Part shown: in pieces, positions 54,728 through 63,672 of the stretch
Layout: the number at the start of each line of letters is the position of its first letter
How positions within the stretch are numbered: the first letter of the stretch is position 1
Assembly (NCBI RefSeq): GCF_001044235.1
Contig: NZ_JYNL01000048.1
Span: forward strand, 62,001 to 126,000
Length of the DNA: 64,000 nucleotides
Direction: 5' to 3'
Source of the DNA: Mycolicibacterium chlorophenolicum
Lineage (GTDB): Bacteria; Actinomycetota; Actinomycetes; Mycobacteriales; Mycobacteriaceae
Notes under the pieces: generated by a model
Seen by the model: the letters and a program-made list of their open reading frames with translations, nothing else
Databases searched by the model: none
Told to the model about the DNA's origin: nothing
Translations under genes and position numbers: made by a program

Positions 54728-54758
54728 TTGAGATCTTGATTTACCAAGAGCATACTTG
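54728..54758 (+). promoter_or_regulatory. Permease promoter with operator-like palindrome (site 2)
   Basis: TTGAGA (54728-54733), a 17-base spacer, and CATACT (54751-54756) form a good sigma-A type promoter. The sequence CCAAG-N6-CTTG (54744-54758) overlaps the -10. The -10 ends 8 bases before ATG 54765, consistent with leaderless translation. Repression by the adjacent MarR protein is inferred. Confidence 0.58.
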
Positions 54759-54764
54759 CCATTG

Positions 54765-55886
54765 ATGACGAAGCGCTTGCTGAGGTGGACGGCACTGCTG
54801 GCGGCGACGGTGGCGGTCACCGCCCCGCTCACGCTGCTGGGGGTGCCGTCGGCGGCGCTGTTCGCCGCGCTGGTGGTCGGCATCGCGTTCGCGCTGCTCT
54901 CGGCGGGCCCCGCCGGCGTGCCCCGCAAACTCGGCATTGCCGCGCAGGGCGTGCTCGGCGTCTACATCGGCACGATGGTGCAGCAGGATGCGCTCGGCAC
55001 CCTCGGCGGGGACTGGCCCGTCGTTCTCGGCGTCGCGGTCGGCACCCTGCTGCTCAGCGTCGTCGCCGGCGCGCTGCTGGGCCTGCATCGCGGCGTCACC
55101 CCGCTCACCGGCTCACTGGCGCTGGTGGCCGGCGGCGCGTCCGGGCTCGTCGCGATCGCCCGGGAACTCGGCGGCGACGACCGTGTGGTGGCCGTGGTGC
55201 AGTACCTGCGGGTCGGACTGGTCACCGCGTCGATGCCCGTCGTGGTCACGCTGATCTACCACGCCGACAAGTCCCGCGGCAGCGCTGACGCCGTGACGCA
55301 ACCCGGGCAGGCGCCGTGGTACCTGAGCCTGGCGATGCTCGTCGTGCTGGTGCTCGTCGGCGCCACCGTCGGACGGCTGATCCGGCTGCCCGGCGCGGGA
55401 CTGCTCGGCCCGCTCGCGCTCACCGTCGCCCTGGAGGTCAGCGGGTTCTCGTTCGGCCTGTGGGTACCGACGCTGCTGGTGCAGGCCGGTTATGTCCTGA
55501 TCGGATGGCAGGCGGGTCTGGCGTTCACCCGTGCGTCGCTGCGCGCTGTCGGCCGGCTGCTGCCCGCCGCGATCACGCTCATCGTCGCGATCGGTGTCGC
55601 CACCGCGGGTCTGGGCGTGCTGCTGGCCCGGGTCGCCGGGCTGACGCCGCTGGAGGGGTACCTCGCGACCAGTCCCGGCGGCGTCTACGCGGTGCTGGCG
55701 ACCGCGGTGGAGACGGGGTCGAACGTGACGTTCGTGATCGCCGCGCAGGTGGTGCGGATCCTGATGATGCTCTTCGCGGCGCCGCTGCTGGCCCGCGCCG
55801 TGGTGTGGGTGAGCCGGCGGATCGGCGGCGATCAGAGCCGGGAGATCACGGCCGAGAGCAGGGAACCCATCCGAGTCGCCGACTGA
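54765..55886 (+). CDS. AbrB-family membrane transporter
   Basis: Integral membrane protein of 373 residues with about ten hydrophobic segments arranged as two related halves (AbrB/ammonia monooxygenase-like permease family). Conserved glycine-rich blocks are LGIAAQGVLGVYIGTMV, ALVAGGASGLVAIARELGGDDR, and LATSPGGVYAVLATAVETGS. ATG 54765 is preferred over TTG 54756 because the promoter and operator cover the latter. The substrate is unknown. Its end overlaps the converging deoD by 55 bases. Confidence 0.85.
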   Translation: MTKRLLRWTALLAATVAVTAPLTLLGVPSAALFAALVVGIAFALLSAGPAGVPRKLGIAAQGVLGVYIGTMVQQDALGTLGGDWPVVLGVAVGTLLLSVVAGALLGLHRGVTPLTGSLALVAGGASGLVAIARELGGDDRVVAVVQYLRVGLVTASMPVVVTLIYHADKSRGSADAVTQPGQAPWYLSLAMLVVLVLVGATVGRLIRLPGAGLLGPLALTVALEVSGFSFGLWVPTLLVQAGYVLIGWQAGLAFTRASLRAVGRLLPAAITLIVAIGVATAGLGVLLARVAGLTPLEGYLATSPGGVYAVLATAVETGSNVTFVIAAQVVRILMMLFAAPLLARAVVWVSRRIGGDQSREITAESREPIRVAD

Positions 55887-56626
55887 CGGCCGGCCTCGAG
55901 CACCTCGTCGTGGCTCAGCGGCTGCCCGGTCATCCCGGCGGCCAGGTTGGTCACCAGCGACACCCCCAGCACCGCCGCGCCGGCCGCGCGCGCCGTGATG
56001 GTCTCGTGCACTGTCGACATCCCGACGAGGTCGGCGCCGAGGGTGCGCAGCATCCGGATCTCGGCGGGCGTCTCGTAATGGGGTCCGGGCAGGCCGGCGT
56101 AGACGCCCTCGGCCAGGGTCGGGTCGATCTCCCGGGCGAGGGCCCGCAGCCGCGGCGCGTACGCGTCCACCAGGTCGACGAACTGTGCGCCGACCAGCGG
56201 TGAGCGGGCGGTGAGGTTGAGGTGGTCGCTGATCAGCACCGGTTGACCCACGCTGAACTCCGGGCGCAGGCCGCCGGCGGCGTTGGTCAGCACCACGGTG
56301 TGCACGCCGGCGGCGCAGGCGGTGCGCACCGGATGCACGACGTGGCGCAGGTCGTGGCCCTCGTAGGCGTGAATCCGGCCCAGCAGCACCAGAACCCGGT
56401 GCTCGCCGACTCGCAGGGAGAGCACCTGGCCGCCGTGGCCCTGCGCGCTGGGCGGGGTGAAACCGGGCAGCTCGGCCATCGGGACGACGGCGGTCGGCTC
56501 CCCGAGCCGCTCGGCGGCCGGTGCCCAGCCCGATCCGAGGACGACGGCGACGTCATGGCGGTCGACGCCGGTGCGCTCGGCCAGGGCCCGGGCCGCCTGC
56601 TGCGCGGCTGTCCCGGGATCGTCCAC
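55832..56626 (-). CDS. deoD: Purine nucleoside phosphorylase
   Basis: Trimeric-type PNP of 264 residues that releases hypoxanthine or guanine from (deoxy)nucleosides. The phosphate site is VVLGSGW, with GRIHAYEGHD and TNAAGGLRPEF. The purine-binding region is MSTVHETITARAAG and the base-contact segment SLVTNLAAGMTGQPLSHDEV. GTG 56626. It matches Rv3307 in order and length. It complements adenosine deaminase and cdd/deoA in salvage. Confidence 0.95.
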   Translation of the reverse strand: MDDPGTAAQQAARALAERTGVDRHDVAVVLGSGWAPAAERLGEPTAVVPMAELPGFTPPSAQGHGGQVLSLRVGEHRVLVLLGRIHAYEGHDLRHVVHPVRTACAAGVHTVVLTNAAGGLRPEFSVGQPVLISDHLNLTARSPLVGAQFVDLVDAYAPRLRALAREIDPTLAEGVYAGLPGPHYETPAEIRMLRTLGADLVGMSTVHETITARAAGAAVLGVSLVTNLAAGMTGQPLSHDEVLEAGRQSATRMGSLLSAVISRL

Positions 56627-56673
56627 GACCGGCAGCTTAGTGGGGGTGTCGGGGCAGTGAGATACTTGCCTGC

Positions 56674-57870
56674 ATGCCTACCGCCGCCGCGTCGTCGTCT
56701 CATGCGTCGACGACCGTCGAGGACGTGGTGCGCCGGCGCAGCGGTGAGTTGCTCGAGTTGTCGCATTCCCTGCACGCCGAGCCCGAGCTGGCCTTCGCCG
56801 AACACCGCAGCTGCGCCAAGACGCAGGCCCTGGTCGCCGAGCGCGGCTTCGAGGTGACGGCGAACGCGGGCGGGCTGGACACCGCGTTCCGGGCCGAGTT
56901 TGGCAGCGGGCCGCTGGTCGTCGGGATCTGCGCCGAGTACGACGCGCTGCCGGGGATCGGGCACGCCTGCGGGCACAACATCATCGCCGCGTCGGCCGTC
57001 GGCACCGCGCTCGCGCTGGCCGAGGTGGCCGACGACCTCGGGCTGACGGTGGTGCTGCTCGGCACTCCGGCCGAGGAGGCCGGGGGAGGCAAGGTCCTGA
57101 TGCTCGACGCCGGTGTGTTCGACGACATCGCCGCGACGGTGATGCTGCACCCCGGTCCGATCGACATCGCCGCGGCGCGCTCGCTGGCCCTGTCGGAGGC
57201 GACGATCCGCTACACCGGCCGCGAAGCGCACGCCGCCGTCGCGCCGTATCTCGGCGTCAACGCCGCGGACGCGGTGACCGTCGCGCAGGTCGCGATCGGC
57301 CTGCTGCGCCAGCAGCTCGCCCCGGGGCAGATGTGCCACGGCATCGTCACCGACGGCGGTCAGGCCGCCAACGTCATCCCGGCGTCGGCGGAGCTGCGTT
57401 ACACGATGCGGGCGACGAATTCGGAGTCGTTGCGCGCGTTGGAAACCCGGATGGCGGGCTGTTTCGCCGCGGGGGCGGTGGCCACCGGCTGCGAGCACAC
57501 CGTGGAAGAGACCGCGCCCGCCTACGCCGAGTTGATCCCGGATCCGTGGCTGTCGGCGACGGTCCGGGCGGAGATGCTGCGGTTCGACCGCAGCCCGGTT
57601 CCCGAGGAGGTCGAGGCGTCAGTGCCGTTGGGCAGCACGGACATGGGCAACGTCACGCAGGTGATGCCGGGTATCCACCCGATCGTCGGCATCGACGCGG
57701 GGGGCGCGTCGATCCACCAGCCGGAGTTCGCCGCGGCCGCGGCCGGCGCGAGTGCCGACGGCGCGGTGATCGAGGGCGCGATCATGCTGTCCCGCACCGT
57801 GGTGGCGCTGGCCGGTGACGCCGCACAGCGAGACCGGGTGCTGGAACTGCAGCAGAGGCGGGCGTCATGA
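56674..57870 (+). CDS. amiB1: M20-family amidohydrolase (AmiB1-like)
   Basis: Zinc-dependent N-acyl-amino-acid amidohydrolase-like protein of 398 residues. Metal-site motifs: EYDALPGIGHACGHN, then GTPAEEAGGGK (catalytic Glu), with the dimerisation/lid domain between about 190 and 310. ATG 56674 is preceded by GATACT ending 7 bases upstream, so leaderless initiation is possible. It overlaps the next amidohydrolase by ATGA. Corresponds to Rv3306c; the natural substrate is not known. Confidence 0.92.
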   Translation: MPTAAASSSHASTTVEDVVRRRSGELLELSHSLHAEPELAFAEHRSCAKTQALVAERGFEVTANAGGLDTAFRAEFGSGPLVVGICAEYDALPGIGHACGHNIIAASAVGTALALAEVADDLGLTVVLLGTPAEEAGGGKVLMLDAGVFDDIAATVMLHPGPIDIAAARSLALSEATIRYTGREAHAAVAPYLGVNAADAVTVAQVAIGLLRQQLAPGQMCHGIVTDGGQAANVIPASAELRYTMRATNSESLRALETRMAGCFAAGAVATGCEHTVEETAPAYAELIPDPWLSATVRAEMLRFDRSPVPEEVEASVPLGSTDMGNVTQVMPGIHPIVGIDAGGASIHQPEFAAAAAGASADGAVIEGAIMLSRTVVALAGDAAQRDRVLELQQRRAS

Positions 57871-59033
57871 GTGTGTTGGCGCACGCCGCGGCGCGTTTCC
57901 TGTCGGCTCGCTACGACGACCTCGTGGCGTGGCGGCGGCATCTGCACATGCATCCCGAGCTCGGTCGTCAGGAGTTCGCGACCACGCAGTTCGTCGCTTC
58001 GGTGCTGGCCGACGCGGGGCTCAACCCGAAAGTGCTGCCCGGTGGGACGGGCCTGACGTGCGATTTCGGTCCTGATGACGGGCCGCGGGTGGCGCTGCGC
58101 GCCGACATGGACGCGTTGCCGATGGCCGAGCGGACCGAGGCGCCGTACGCGTCGGTGGTGCCGGGCATCGCGCACGCCTGCGGTCACGACGCGCACACGG
58201 TAGTGCTGTTGGGCGCCGCGCTGGCGCTGGCGTCGGTGCCGGAGCTGCCGGTGGGGGTGCGGCTGATCTTCCAGGCCGCCGAAGAACTGATGCCCGGCGG
58301 CGCGATCGACGCGATTGCGGCGGGCGCGCTGACGGGGGTGTCGCGGATCTATGCGCTGCACTGCGATCCGCATCTGGAGGTCGGCCGTGTCGCGGTCAAG
58401 CCGGGCCCCATCACGTCGGCGGCCGATCAGCTCGAGGTGGTGCTGCATTCGCCGGGCGGGCACACGTCGCGGCCGCATCTGACCGGCGATCTGGTCTATG
58501 GGATCGGCACGCTGATCACCGGCCTGCCGGGCGTGCTGTCGCGGCGCATCGACCCGCGCAACAGCACGGTGATGGTGTGGGGTGCGGTGAACGCCGGGGT
58601 GGCCGCCAACGCGATCCCGCAGACCGGCACGCTGGCAGGCACCATCCGCACGGCCAGTCGCGAGACCTGGGTGACGATGGAAGGCCTTGTCACCGAGACG
58701 ATTTCGTCACTGCTGGCGCCGCTGGGCATCGAACATGTGGTGAACTACCGGCGCGGCGTCCCGCCGGTGGTCAACGAAGAGGTGTCCACGCGCATCCTCA
58801 CCCACGCCATCGAGTCGATCGGCCCGGACGTGCTCGCCGACACCCGGCAGTCCGGCGGCGGCGAGGACTTCTCCTGGTATCTGGAGGAGGTGCCGGGCGC
58901 GATGGCGCGGCTGGGCGTGTGGAGCGGGCAGGGCCCGCAGCTGGATCTGCACCAGCCGACGTTCGATCTCGACGAGCGGGCGCTCGGTGTCGGGGTGCGC
59001 CTGCTGGTCAACATCATCGCCAACAGCGCCTGA
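57867..59033 (+). CDS. amiA1: M20-family amidohydrolase (AmiA1-like)
   Basis: Second M20D amidohydrolase, 388 residues. Motifs are RADMDALPMAERT, HACGHDAHTVVLLG (metal ligands), IFQAAEELMPGGA (catalytic Glu), and SGGGEDFSWYLEEVPGAM near the C-terminus. The ATG overlaps the stop of amiB1, and the two paralogues are translationally coupled, as Rv3306c-Rv3305c are. Substrate unknown; this family hydrolyses N-acyl or indole-amino acid conjugates. Confidence 0.92.
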   Translation: MSVLAHAAARFLSARYDDLVAWRRHLHMHPELGRQEFATTQFVASVLADAGLNPKVLPGGTGLTCDFGPDDGPRVALRADMDALPMAERTEAPYASVVPGIAHACGHDAHTVVLLGAALALASVPELPVGVRLIFQAAEELMPGGAIDAIAAGALTGVSRIYALHCDPHLEVGRVAVKPGPITSAADQLEVVLHSPGGHTSRPHLTGDLVYGIGTLITGLPGVLSRRIDPRNSTVMVWGAVNAGVAANAIPQTGTLAGTIRTASRETWVTMEGLVTETISSLLAPLGIEHVVNYRRGVPPVVNEEVSTRILTHAIESIGPDVLADTRQSGGGEDFSWYLEEVPGAMARLGVWSGQGPQLDLHQPTFDLDERALGVGVRLLVNIIANSA

Positions 59034-59036
59034 CCC

Positions 59037-59516
59037 CTAGCCTCCCGGGCCCGGGCCGATGTTGCTCGACGGCCGCGTCCGCAGGTCGTACACGTATTCC
59101 GCTGGCGCTCCGGCGATTTCGGCCGCGTCGGCCATCACCCCCAGGTACCGCGCCGACGGGATGCCGCCCTCCCAGGCGTCCACCACGTACAGCCACGCCA
59201 ACGCGGGGTCGGTGTCGGTGTCGGACGCGGTGCGTTCCACCCGGCAGCGGATCTTCTTGTGGATGCCGAGCTCCGAGCCCTCCCAGCGGTCGAGGTTCTC
59301 CTCGTCCTCCCTGGTGACGTCGTAGAGCACGACGAACACCTTGGAGCCGGGATCCTCGACGATGGTGGCCAGCGCGCCTTCCCAGCCGATGTCCTCGCCG
59401 CCGAATGTCAGCCGCCACCCGTGCAGCCAGCCCGTGCCCGCCATCGGCGAATGAGGGGCCCGTTGCAGCATCTGCTCGGGATGCATGTTCGACCCGTAGG
59501 CGGCGTAGAGCGGCAC
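59037..59516 (-). CDS. Gamma-glutamylcyclotransferase-fold protein (Rv3304-like)
   Basis: Small cytosolic protein of 159 residues starting MPLYAAYGSNMHPEQMLQRA; the YGSN motif is that of the GGCT fold. Other blocks are GWRLTFGG and YDVTREDEENLDRWEG, the latter with the acidic residues expected for catalysis. GTG 59516. It occupies the position of Rv3304 between amiA1 and lpdA and is convergent with amiA1 (3 bases apart). The reaction is not established for this subgroup. Confidence 0.85.
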   Translation of the reverse strand: MPLYAAYGSNMHPEQMLQRAPHSPMAGTGWLHGWRLTFGGEDIGWEGALATIVEDPGSKVFVVLYDVTREDEENLDRWEGSELGIHKKIRCRVERTASDTDTDPALAWLYVVDAWEGGIPSARYLGVMADAAEIAGAPAEYVYDLRTRPSSNIGPGPGG

Positions 59517-59557
59517 GCGAGAAGCTTAAACGCATCTTTGTGCAATAGGTTGGTGGC

Positions 59558-60973
59558 GTGGTAACGCGGATCGTGATCATCGGCGGCGGGCCGGCGGGCT
59601 ACGAGGCGGCGCTGGTCGCGGCCGCTCATGGACGTGACGTCGCGCAGGTGACGGTCGTCGACTCCGACGGCCTGGGCGGCGCCTGCGTGCTCTATGACTG
59701 TGTGCCGTCGAAGACGTTGATCGCCTCCACGGGCGTGCGCACCGAACTGCGCCGCGCCCAGGGGCTGGGCTACGACATCGGCATCGACGCGGCGCCGATC
59801 TCGCTGCCGGAGATCAACAACCGCGTCAAGACGCTGGCTGCCTCCCAGTCCGCCGACATCGGCAGTCAGCTGCTCAATCAGGGTGTCACGATCATCGGCG
59901 GCCGCGGTGAGCTCGTCGACGACATCGCCGGCATGGCCCACCACCGGGTCAAGGTCACCACACCCGACGGCAAGGTCGGTGTGCTCAAGGCCGACATCGT
60001 GTTGATCGCGACCGGCGCCAGCCCGCGGGTGCTGCCGAACGCGGTGCCCGACGGCGACCGGATCCTGACCTGGCGGCAGGTGTACGACCTCGAGACGCTG
60101 CCCGAGCACCTGATCATCGTCGGGTCCGGGGTGACGGGCGCGGAGTTCTGCAACGCCTACACCGAACTCGGCGTGACGGTGACGGTCGTCGCGAGCCGCG
60201 ATCAGATCCTTCCCCACGAGGACTCGGACGCGGCGGCGGCGCTGGAGGAGGTGTTCAACGAACGCGGCGTGACGCTGGTCAAGAACGCCCGCGCCGACTC
60301 GGTGACCCGCACCGACACCGGTGTCCGGGTCGCGATCGCCGACGGCCGCGTCGTCGAGGGCAGCCATGCGCTGATGACCGTGGGCTCGGTGCCCAACACT
60401 GCGGGCCTGGGCCTCGACCGCATCGGCGTCGAGCTCAAGCCGGGCGGCTACATCCCGGTCGACCGGGTGTCACGCACACCCGCGTCGGGCGTCTACGCCG
60501 CCGGCGACTGCACCGGCCTGCTGCCGCTGGCCTCGGTCGCGGCGATGCAGGGCCGCATCGCGATGTACCACGCGCTCGGCGAGGGCGTCTCCCCGATCCG
60601 GCTGCGCACCGTCGCGTCGGCGACGTTCACCCGCCCCGAGATCGGCGCGGTCGGCATCCCGCAGTCGGCGATCGACGACGGCAGCGTCCCCGCCCGCACG
60701 TTGATGCTCCCGCTGAACACCAACGCCCGCGCGAAGATGTCGCTGCTCAGGCACGGTTTCGTCAAGATCTTCTGCCGCCCGGCGACGGGTGTGGTGATCG
60801 GCGGGGTGGTGGTCGCGCCGATCGCCTCGGAGCTCATCCTGCCGATCGCGCTGGCGGTGCAGAACCGCATCTCGGTGACCGACCTGGCCCAGACGCTGTC
60901 GGTGTATCCCTCGCTGTCCGGATCGATCGTGGAGGCCGCGCGCCGGTTGATGGCGCACGACGATCTGGACTGA
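59558..60973 (+). CDS. lpdA: LpdA-type NAD(P)H quinone oxidoreductase (flavoprotein disulfide reductase family)
   Basis: FAD/NAD(P)-binding enzyme of 471 residues. FAD motif IGGGPAGYEAAL; NAD(P) motif IVGSGVTGAEFCNAYTELG; second FAD motif GVYAAGDCTGLLPLASVA. The C-terminal active-site His-Glu pair of lipoamide dehydrogenases is replaced (SVYPSLSGS), as in M. tuberculosis LpdA (Rv3303c), which is not a lipoamide dehydrogenase but reduces quinones. Unlike that protein as I remember it, this one keeps both N-terminal cysteines, Cys43 and Cys48 (GGACVLYDCVPSK). GTG 59558 has a TAGGTT -10-like hexamer 6 bases upstream. glpD2 follows 46 bases later. Confidence 0.93.
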   Translation: MVTRIVIIGGGPAGYEAALVAAAHGRDVAQVTVVDSDGLGGACVLYDCVPSKTLIASTGVRTELRRAQGLGYDIGIDAAPISLPEINNRVKTLAASQSADIGSQLLNQGVTIIGGRGELVDDIAGMAHHRVKVTTPDGKVGVLKADIVLIATGASPRVLPNAVPDGDRILTWRQVYDLETLPEHLIIVGSGVTGAEFCNAYTELGVTVTVVASRDQILPHEDSDAAAALEEVFNERGVTLVKNARADSVTRTDTGVRVAIADGRVVEGSHALMTVGSVPNTAGLGLDRIGVELKPGGYIPVDRVSRTPASGVYAAGDCTGLLPLASVAAMQGRIAMYHALGEGVSPIRLRTVASATFTRPEIGAVGIPQSAIDDGSVPARTLMLPLNTNARAKMSLLRHGFVKIFCRPATGVVIGGVVVAPIASELILPIALAVQNRISVTDLAQTLSVYPSLSGSIVEAARRLMAHDDLD

Positions 60974-61019
60974 GCCACGTAGGCTGGTCCCGTACTGACC
61001 GGTAACAAGGAAGGTGCGC

Positions 61020-62750
61020 GTGAGCAACCAGGCCCCGGACTCGTTTCTCGGCCCAGATCAGCGTGCGCGAGCGTGGCAGCGGCTCGGCACCGAGCAGTTC
61101 GACGTGGTCGTGATCGGCGGCGGCGTCGTCGGCGCCGGCGCGGCGCTCGACGCCGCGACCCGCGGGCTCAAGGTCGCGCTCGTGGAGGCGCGCGACTTCG
61201 CGTCGGGCACGTCGAGCCGCAGCAGCAAGATGTTCCACGGCGGACTGCGCTACCTCGAGCAACTCGAGTTCGGTCTGGTGCGCGAGGCGCTGCACGAGCG
61301 CGAGCTGTCGCTGACCACGCTGGCGCCGCATCTGGTCAAGCCGCTGCCGTTCCTGTTCCCGCTGACCAACCGCTGGTGGGAACGGCCCTACATCGCGGCG
61401 GGCATCTTCCTCTACGACAGCCTCGGTGGCGCGAAATCCGTTCCGGCGCAGAAACATCTGACGCGGGCGGGGGCGCTGCGGCTCTCGCCGGGCCTGAAGC
61501 GCAGCTCGCTGATCGGCGGCATCCGCTACTACGACACCGTCGTCGACGACGCCCGGCACACCATGATGGTGGCCCGCACCGCGGCGCACTACGGGGCGGT
61601 GGTGCGGACCTCGACGCAGGTGGTGGCGCTGCTACGCGAAGGCGACCGGGTCACCGGTGTGCGGGTGCGCGACTCCGAGGACGGCACCGTCACCGAGGTG
61701 CGCGGGCACGTCGTCGTCAACGCCACCGGGGTGTGGACCGACGAGATCCAGGCGCTGTCCAAGCAGCGGGGCCGGTTCCGGGTGCGCGCCTCGAAGGGCG
61801 TGCACATCGTGGTGCCGCGGGACCGCATCGTCAGCGAGGTCGCGATCATCCTGCGCACCGAGAAGTCGGTGCTGTTCGTGATTCCGTGGGGCACGCACTG
61901 GATCATCGGCACCACCGACACCGACTGGAAGCTCGACCTGGCCCATCCCGCGGCCACCAAGGCCGACATCGACTACATCCTGCGGACCGTCAACACCGTG
62001 CTGGCCACGCCGCTGACCCACGACGACATCGACGGTGTCTACGCGGGGCTGCGCCCGCTGCTGGCCGGGGAGAGTGAGGAGACCTCGAAGCTGTCGCGCG
62101 AGCACGCGGTCGCCGTCCCGGCTCCCGGTCTGGTGGCCATCGCCGGCGGCAAGTACACCACCTACCGGGTGATGGCCGAGGACGCGATCGACGCCGCGGC
62201 GGAGTTCGTACCGACCCGGGTGGCGAAGTCGATCACCGAGAAGGTTCCGCTGATGGGCGCCGACGGCTACTTCGCGCTGGTCAATCAGACGCAGACCGTG
62301 GGCAAGCATCACGGCCTGCACCCGTACCGGGTCCGGCACCTGCTCGACCGCTACGGCTCGCTGATCGACGAGGTGCTCGCCATGGCCGACGATCGGCCTG
62401 AGCTGCTGGAGCCGATCACCGACGCGCCCGTCTACCTCAAGGTGGAGGCGGCGTACGCGGCGGCCGCCGAGGGCGCGCTGCATCTCGAGGACATCCTGGC
62501 GCGGCGCATGCGGATCTCGATCGAGTACCCGCACCGCGGTGTCGACTGCGCCCGGGAGGTCGCCGAGATCGTCGCGCCGGTGCTGGGCTGGAGCCCGCAG
62601 GACGTGGATCGCGAGGTGGAGACCTATCGGGCCCGGGTGGACGCCGAGGTGCTGTCGCAGACCCAGCCCGACGATGCGTCGGCCGACGCGTTGCGCGTCG
62701 CGGCGCCCGAGGCCCGCGCGGAGATTCTCGAGCCGGTTCCCCTCACGTGA
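61020..62750 (+). CDS. glpD2: Glycerol-3-phosphate dehydrogenase (quinone-linked)
   Basis: Membrane-associated FAD dehydrogenase of 576 residues oxidising sn-glycerol-3-phosphate to DHAP and reducing quinone. FAD motif VVVIGGGVVGAGAALDAATRG, the GlpD signature SRSSKMFHGGLRYLEQLEFG, and later AGGKYTTYRVMAEDA. GTG 61020 is chosen because AGGAAGG lies 5 bases before it; GTG 61014 overlaps that site. A TAGGCT -10-like hexamer is at 60980-60985. It overlaps the pseudouridine synthase by GTGA. Matches Rv3302c. Confidence 0.95.
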   Translation: MSNQAPDSFLGPDQRARAWQRLGTEQFDVVVIGGGVVGAGAALDAATRGLKVALVEARDFASGTSSRSSKMFHGGLRYLEQLEFGLVREALHERELSLTTLAPHLVKPLPFLFPLTNRWWERPYIAAGIFLYDSLGGAKSVPAQKHLTRAGALRLSPGLKRSSLIGGIRYYDTVVDDARHTMMVARTAAHYGAVVRTSTQVVALLREGDRVTGVRVRDSEDGTVTEVRGHVVVNATGVWTDEIQALSKQRGRFRVRASKGVHIVVPRDRIVSEVAIILRTEKSVLFVIPWGTHWIIGTTDTDWKLDLAHPAATKADIDYILRTVNTVLATPLTHDDIDGVYAGLRPLLAGESEETSKLSREHAVAVPAPGLVAIAGGKYTTYRVMAEDAIDAAAEFVPTRVAKSITEKVPLMGADGYFALVNQTQTVGKHHGLHPYRVRHLLDRYGSLIDEVLAMADDRPELLEPITDAPVYLKVEAAYAAAAEGALHLEDILARRMRISIEYPHRGVDCAREVAEIVAPVLGWSPQDVDREVETYRARVDAEVLSQTQPDDASADALRVAAPEARAEILEPVPLT

Positions 62751-63610
62751 GGCGTCCCGCACCGCTTCCCGTGCGCGACGGGCTCGGGCCGGCGCGGGTG
62801 CGGTTGCGGGGCGGTGCGGTGCTGGTCGAGCTGGCCGACCGCTTCGGCGAGCAGGCGGCCGCCAAAGTGCTTGCCGGAGAGGTGCTCTGCGCTGACGGTA
62901 CGGCTGTGACGGCGTCGACCGTCCTTCCGCCCGACGCGCACGTCTACCTCTACCGGGATCTTCCCGACGAGGTGCCGGTCCCGTTCGACATGCCGATCCT
63001 GTACCGCGACGAGAACCTCGTCGTCGTCGACAAGCCGCACTTCCTGGCGACGATGCCCCGCGGTGGTCACGTCGCGCAGACGGCGCTGGTGCGGCTGCGC
63101 CGCTCACTCGAGCTGCCGGAGTTGAGCCCGGCGCACCGGCTGGACCGGTTGACCGCGGGCGTGCTGGTGTTCACCGCGCGCCGCGAGGTGCGCGGCGCGT
63201 ATCAGACGCTGTTCGCCCGGGGGCGGGTGACCAAGACCTATCTGGCGCACGCACCCGTCGATGCGGGCCTCACGTTCCCGCTGACGGTGCGCAGCCGCAT
63301 CGTCAAACGGCGCGGGTGTCTGCAGGCGGTCGAGGAGCCCGGGGAGCCGAACGCGGAGACGGTGATCGAGCGCTGTGACCCGGTGTACCGGCTGACACCG
63401 CGCACGGGCCGCACCCACCAGCTCCGTGTACACATGGCGGCGCTCGGGATCCCGATCACCGGTGATCCGCTGTATCCCGACGTCATCGACGTGGCCCCCG
63501 ACGACTTCTCCACGCCGCTGCAGCTGCTCGCCCACAGCCTCGAATTCGACGACCCGCTGACGGGCGTCCGGCGCCGGTTCGCGAGTACGCGCACCCTCGC
63601 CGGCCCCTAG
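62747..63610 (+). CDS. RluA-family pseudouridine synthase (Rv3300c-like)
   Basis: RNA-modifying enzyme of 287 residues. The catalytic Asp is in PAHRLDRLTAGVLVF. Other family blocks are LVVVDKPHFLATMP, YQTLFARGRVTKTYLA, and RTGRTHQLRVHMAALGIPITGDPLY. The N-terminal region resembles a degenerate S4-like segment. GTG 62747 overlaps the glpD2 stop. It ends inside a long hairpin. Whether it acts on rRNA or tRNA cannot be told. Confidence 0.93.
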   Translation: MRRPAPLPVRDGLGPARVRLRGGAVLVELADRFGEQAAAKVLAGEVLCADGTAVTASTVLPPDAHVYLYRDLPDEVPVPFDMPILYRDENLVVVDKPHFLATMPRGGHVAQTALVRLRRSLELPELSPAHRLDRLTAGVLVFTARREVRGAYQTLFARGRVTKTYLAHAPVDAGLTFPLTVRSRIVKRRGCLQAVEEPGEPNAETVIERCDPVYRLTPRTGRTHQLRVHMAALGIPITGDPLYPDVIDVAPDDFSTPLQLLAHSLEFDDPLTGVRRRFASTRTLAGP

Positions 63611-63672
63611 TGTGCGCTCAGATCGCAACTCCCCTCGGACGGTGACGCGCGATTGCGATCTGAACGCACACT
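63609..63672. terminator. Long hairpin after the pseudouridine synthase gene
   Basis: Left arm AGTGTGCGCTCAGATCGCAA (63609-63628) pairs with 63653-63672 at 19 of 20 positions, around a 24-base loop. It overlaps the TAG stop. There is no U-tract, as is common for mycobacterial terminators. Its sequence differs from the hairpins at 13852 and 20369. Confidence 0.7.
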
